A stretch of 44,700 nucleotides of DNA from Candidatus Tayloriibacteriota bacterium (GTDB taxonomy: Bacteria; Patescibacteriota; Minisyncoccia; Phycocordibacterales; PALSA-1337), in assembly GCA_903893855.1 (NCBI GenBank), contig CAITNV010000014.1, forward strand, positions 1 to 44,700, given 5' to 3'. The position numbers and the translations under genes are program-made. This document shows, piece after piece, positions 41,651 through 44,700 of this stretch. The notes under the pieces are model-generated. The model saw nothing but the letters and a program-made list of their open reading frames with translations. It was not told where the DNA came from and did not search any database. The first letter of the stretch is position 1; each line of letters begins with the position of its first letter.

Positions 41651-43422
41651 CTTGTTCGCTTACTTTTACTAATGAGCTCGACTGAACGCTCGAATGATTC
41701 TGCAGTCTCTACTGAACCGTTATTCACGAAGTAAATCTCATCGGCGTTCTTAATAGTGTTGAGGCGATGCGCAATGATGACCTTGGTGGTTGTCGCCGGT
41801 AATTTATTAATAATGTCTTGTAGCAAACTCTCGGTTATGGTGTCGATATTGGCAGTAGCCTCGTCCATGATAAGTAGAGCGGGCTTACGGATGATGGCGC
41901 GCATGAATGAAATGAGCTGCTTTTGTCCTAGGCTAATAATCTCGGTATTCGGAGCAATGGATGTATCGAGACCTTGTTCAAATTTGTTAAGGAGAGTGCC
42001 GAGGCCGAGCTCGCGAATCTCTTTCTCAAGCAAGTCTTTCGAATAATTATGATAATTCACATTGCCGTACGCGATGTTCTCGCCGACAGTGCCACTAAAG
42101 ATAAATTGGTCTTGAAGAATGAAACCGATCCGTCGTGCTCGCTCCTCTGCTGAATATTGGCGGATATCCACACCTTCAAGGAATACCACGCCATGCTCTG
42201 GATCATAGAGTCGTGACATAACCGAAGCTATCGTACTCTTCCCTCCTCCAGTTGGGCCAACAATAGCGTATGTCTTGCCGTGATCGAAAGTAAAAGAAAC
42301 ATCTTTAAGCACATGTGGCTTCTCAGGATAACCAAAGCTTACATGGTCGAACTGCATAATGTGCCGAGTACTCATCGTGGGATGCTTGGCTACGGGCACT
42401 ATTGGCATGTCACTCTCAAGAGCGAGGATCTCTGATACACGATTCCACGCAGCGAGAGCAGTCTGGGCACTTGAAAATACCGAAGCCATTTGACGAAGTG
42501 GAGCGTAAAACTTATCGACATAGCTCAAGAAGCTCACGAGAATTCCGATCATGATCTCTCCCGACATGATTAAATGAATTCCGTACACGAGCACAAGTGC
42601 CTGAGCAATATTGCCCGCATAGTCATAGAGCGGACTTGAAATGGTATTCGCTATACCTGAACCGATAGATTTGTGATAGTTTTCTTGATTGGCCTTCTCA
42701 AAACTTTCTTTAAAATAATCTCTGCGATCGAATGATACGATGACTTTGAAGTTCGTTAGTGCTTCAGATATCTCAGCTGATAGACCGCCGAGTGATTGGA
42801 GACTCGAGCGGTTCTTACGATTGACCCATGGTGACATGACATACGACACGATGAAGAGTCCGAAAGCTGTCGCGAGCGTTACGAGACCTAATTTCCAATT
42901 AATTATAATGATGAAAATTCCAATTCCGAAAATTGTGAAGATATTCCCGACGAATTGTATAAGTGACTGCGAGAAGAATTGATTTAATTTATCCGTGTCA
43001 TTATTGACGCGCGAGATAAGATCGCCAAGCTTATTTTGATTAAAGAAAGCGAGTGGCAGTGACTGAATCTTCTCAAAAAGATAATTGCGGAGCTTGTAGA
43101 GTAGCTCTTGTCCAAAACGACCCATGCGTATTGTCTGGAGATAGTTCGTCAGAAAGACAATGGCATAAACTCCGGCAAGAATAAGCGAAAAGTATCCAAT
43201 ACCCACAACGTCTTTGTTCGTAATGTAGGTATCGACGGCATACCCGAGGACAAAAGGCCCAGCAATATTGGCTGCTGAGTTTAAAATAATAATAAAGAAT
43301 GTAATGAAGAGCGTCGCCCTTTGTCCATCGAGAAAGACAAAAAACTGGCGCAAAAGGACCATCGGGCTCTTTTTGGCCTTATTTCCTGCATCTTTACGGT
43401 TGGTTAGTGTGTAATTAATCAT
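41647..43422 (-). CDS. ABC exporter half-transporter with altered signature motif
   Basis: 591 residues: membrane domain (about 20-330) and ATPase domain. Walker A is GPTGGGKST, Walker B LLIMDEATANID with the catalytic Glu, and the switch His is in IIAHRLNTI. The signature, usually LSGGQ, reads ISLGQKQL. It overlaps the next gene upstream by 4 bases (ATGA type), so the two products are made together. The complementary defects in the partner point to a heterodimeric exporter of the BmrCD/TM287-288 type. Cargo unknown. Confidence 0.92.
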   Translation of the reverse strand: MINYTLTNRKDAGNKAKKSPMVLLRQFFVFLDGQRATLFITFFIIILNSAANIAGPFVLGYAVDTYITNKDVVGIGYFSLILAGVYAIVFLTNYLQTIRMGRFGQELLYKLRNYLFEKIQSLPLAFFNQNKLGDLISRVNNDTDKLNQFFSQSLIQFVGNIFTIFGIGIFIIIINWKLGLVTLATAFGLFIVSYVMSPWVNRKNRSSLQSLGGLSAEISEALTNFKVIVSFDRRDYFKESFEKANQENYHKSIGSGIANTISSPLYDYAGNIAQALVLVYGIHLIMSGEIMIGILVSFLSYVDKFYAPLRQMASVFSSAQTALAAWNRVSEILALESDMPIVPVAKHPTMSTRHIMQFDHVSFGYPEKPHVLKDVSFTFDHGKTYAIVGPTGGGKSTIASVMSRLYDPEHGVVFLEGVDIRQYSAEERARRIGFILQDQFIFSGTVGENIAYGNVNYHNYSKDLLEKEIRELGLGTLLNKFEQGLDTSIAPNTEIISLGQKQLISFMRAIIRKPALLIMDEATANIDTITESLLQDIINKLPATTTKVIIAHRLNTIKNADEIYFVNNGSVETAESFERSVELISKSKRTS

Positions 43423-44700
43423 GTGAGTGACATTTGAGACTTATATATGAGGTCGTATTCAACTGAAGATGCAAGAAGCTCTGCATGCGTTCCCTGAGCG
43501 AGGATTTCCCCTTCCATAACAAGAATAATATTGTCAAAATCTACCACCGAAGCGACTTGCTGAGTAATGAGTACCTGCGTAATACCTTCATAATTCTTTT
43601 TCATATTTGCAAATATTCTTCGCTCAGTGTCATTGTCGACTCTCGCAGTAAAGTCATCGAGTAGCAAAACCTTAGGATTAAGCACGAGAGCGCGAGCTAG
43701 TGTGATGCGCTGTTTCTGCCCTCCTGAAAGGCTCGTCCCTCGCTCAGCCACTACAGTCTCGATTCCTTGCGGAAGTGTATCAACGAAATCCTTGAGCTCT
43801 GCAGTCTCAATGGCCTTCTCTACATGGCTACGGTTCTCCACATTTTTAAAATTAATATTCTCAAGTATGGATGTGTTAAATAATGAACTGTCTTGAAAAA
43901 CCAGACCAATCTGATTCGATCGTGACTCGCGGGTATAGTCCTGTAACGGAGTTCCATCGATAAGAATTCGTCCAGACGCCGGCGTAAAAAGTCCAGCAAG
44001 AAGGTGGAAGATCTGGGTCTTACCAGCAGCAGTAGGGCCTAGAATGGCAGTCTTTGAATGGGCTGGAATAGTGAAAGAGATATTTTTTAGAACTTCTTTA
44101 CCGCTAAGCGTAAGGCTAACATTGTCGAAAACAATCTCTCCTTTAATTACACGATCAACACTACCACCAACGAGCTTCGGCGTAGCATCAAGCACTTCCT
44201 TGATACGGCCATATGACACAGCCGCCTGAGTGAATTGCCCGCTGATGAAGCCAATAACAATGATAGGAAAAAGCAGAATCCAGACATAGCTAATAAATGC
44301 TGAGAATTGCCCAATCGTAAAAGTTCCATCAACAATAGCATGTCCACCAAAGTAAAGTATGAGAACAACGCTCGCATTCGCAATTAGACCGATCATCGGT
44401 ATCAAAATCGAAAAAAGATTCACAATTGTCGTACCAACATTACGCGCTTCTCCGCTTACAGTTCGGAATTTCTTAAATTCATTCTTTGTGGAATTGAGAA
44501 TACGGACAAGAGCCGCAGTTACGATGCTTTCGTTAATCGTACGATTAAGCTTATCAATAGTCTGCTGTCGTTTTATAAAAAACTTACGAATTCGAACGAG
44601 CGTAAAGAAAAACACCATAGCAATGACGGGAATAATAGAAAGCACGATGAGTGCCAGCCACCAATTAATCGAGAGTAAGAAAATAACCGTACCAATAATA
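43419..44700 (-). CDS. ABC exporter half-transporter with degenerate ATP site (partial)
   Basis: The open frame continues to the window edge, so the N-terminus is missing; about 427 residues are visible, covering the later membrane helices and the full ATPase domain. Walker A (GPTAAGKTQ) and signature SLSGGQKQRITLARAL are intact. Walker B reads VLLLDDFTARVD, with Asp in place of the catalytic Glu, and the switch position reads TQQVAS, with Gln in place of His. These are the marks of the non-hydrolysing site in a heterodimer with the product of 41647-43422. Confidence 0.92.
   Translation of the reverse strand, partial: IIGTVIFLLSINWWLALIVLSIIPVIAMVFFFTLVRIRKFFIKRQQTIDKLNRTINESIVTAALVRILNSTKNEFKKFRTVSGEARNVGTTIVNLFSILIPMIGLIANASVVLILYFGGHAIVDGTFTIGQFSAFISYVWILLFPIIVIGFISGQFTQAAVSYGRIKEVLDATPKLVGGSVDRVIKGEIVFDNVSLTLSGKEVLKNISFTIPAHSKTAILGPTAAGKTQIFHLLAGLFTPASGRILIDGTPLQDYTRESRSNQIGLVFQDSSLFNTSILENINFKNVENRSHVEKAIETAELKDFVDTLPQGIETVVAERGTSLSGGQKQRITLARALVLNPKVLLLDDFTARVDNDTERRIFANMKKNYEGITQVLITQQVASVVDFDNIILVMEGEILAQGTHAELLASSVEYDLIYKSQMSLT

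Overview
The window looks like chromosome from a small-genome Candidate Phyla Radiation bacterium (Patescibacteria), most likely a Paceibacteria/Parcubacteria member. The grounds are dense gene packing, many short single-pass membrane proteins without recognisable families, a DnaJ without its zinc finger, a short ValRS, and start regions that almost never carry a Shine-Dalgarno sequence. Stops are standard: TGA ends genes and is not recoded. I found no tRNA, rRNA, CRISPR array, insertion sequence or phage gene. The lineage call is an inference from gene content; no marker phylogeny was possible.

Layout. 1-2.2 kb: end of a ribosomal-protein operon (rpoA, rplQ, rplM, rpsI), then a terminator and a 120-base inverted-repeat element. 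2.4-11.6 kb: chaperones grpE, dnaK and zinc-finger-less dnaJ, interleaved with small unknown genes and the glycolytic pair eno-gpmI on the minus strand. 11.7-18.7 kb: trpS, scpA-scpB, ftsW, murG, a DUF7282-like secreted protein, gltX and a small membrane protein. 18.8-22.6 kb: an accessory patch with a Nudix gene, a decayed asparagine-synthetase end, other broken frames, a divergent family I pyrophosphatase-like protein, three small membrane genes and a lysozyme-like secreted enzyme. 22.9-31.9 kb: rpmA, rplI, ctpA, a CorA-type transporter, cysS, dnaB, recR, rplU, rmuC and yqeY. 32-39.6 kb: a tiny unknown gene, valS, a membrane protein, a VOC protein, a candidate structured RNA, family II pyrophosphatase, a nucleotidyltransferase, a PNPOx-Nudix fusion, a 50-residue membrane protein, a second candidate structured RNA, a HAD phosphatase and a PQ-loop-like membrane protein. 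39.6-44.7 kb: three ABC exporter half-transporters on the minus strand, two of them overlapping and complementary in their degenerate ATP sites. The last one runs off the window.

The most striking global pattern is promoter placement. At about fifteen genes a -10 hexamer, usually of extended TGn type, lies only 6-9 bases before the start codon, so the mRNA should begin at or within about three bases of the AUG. This rule also exposes two short genes: a 50-residue membrane protein (38003-38155) and a 27-residue peptide (41532-41615). The peptide sits between a consensus promoter and a terminator ahead of an ABC exporter gene, as in a transcription attenuator. Two independent non-coding RNA candidates (35346-35525 plus strand; 38171-38300 minus strand) each have a promoter, strong internal pairing and an intrinsic terminator, and both show a UUCCUC motif in an apical loop.
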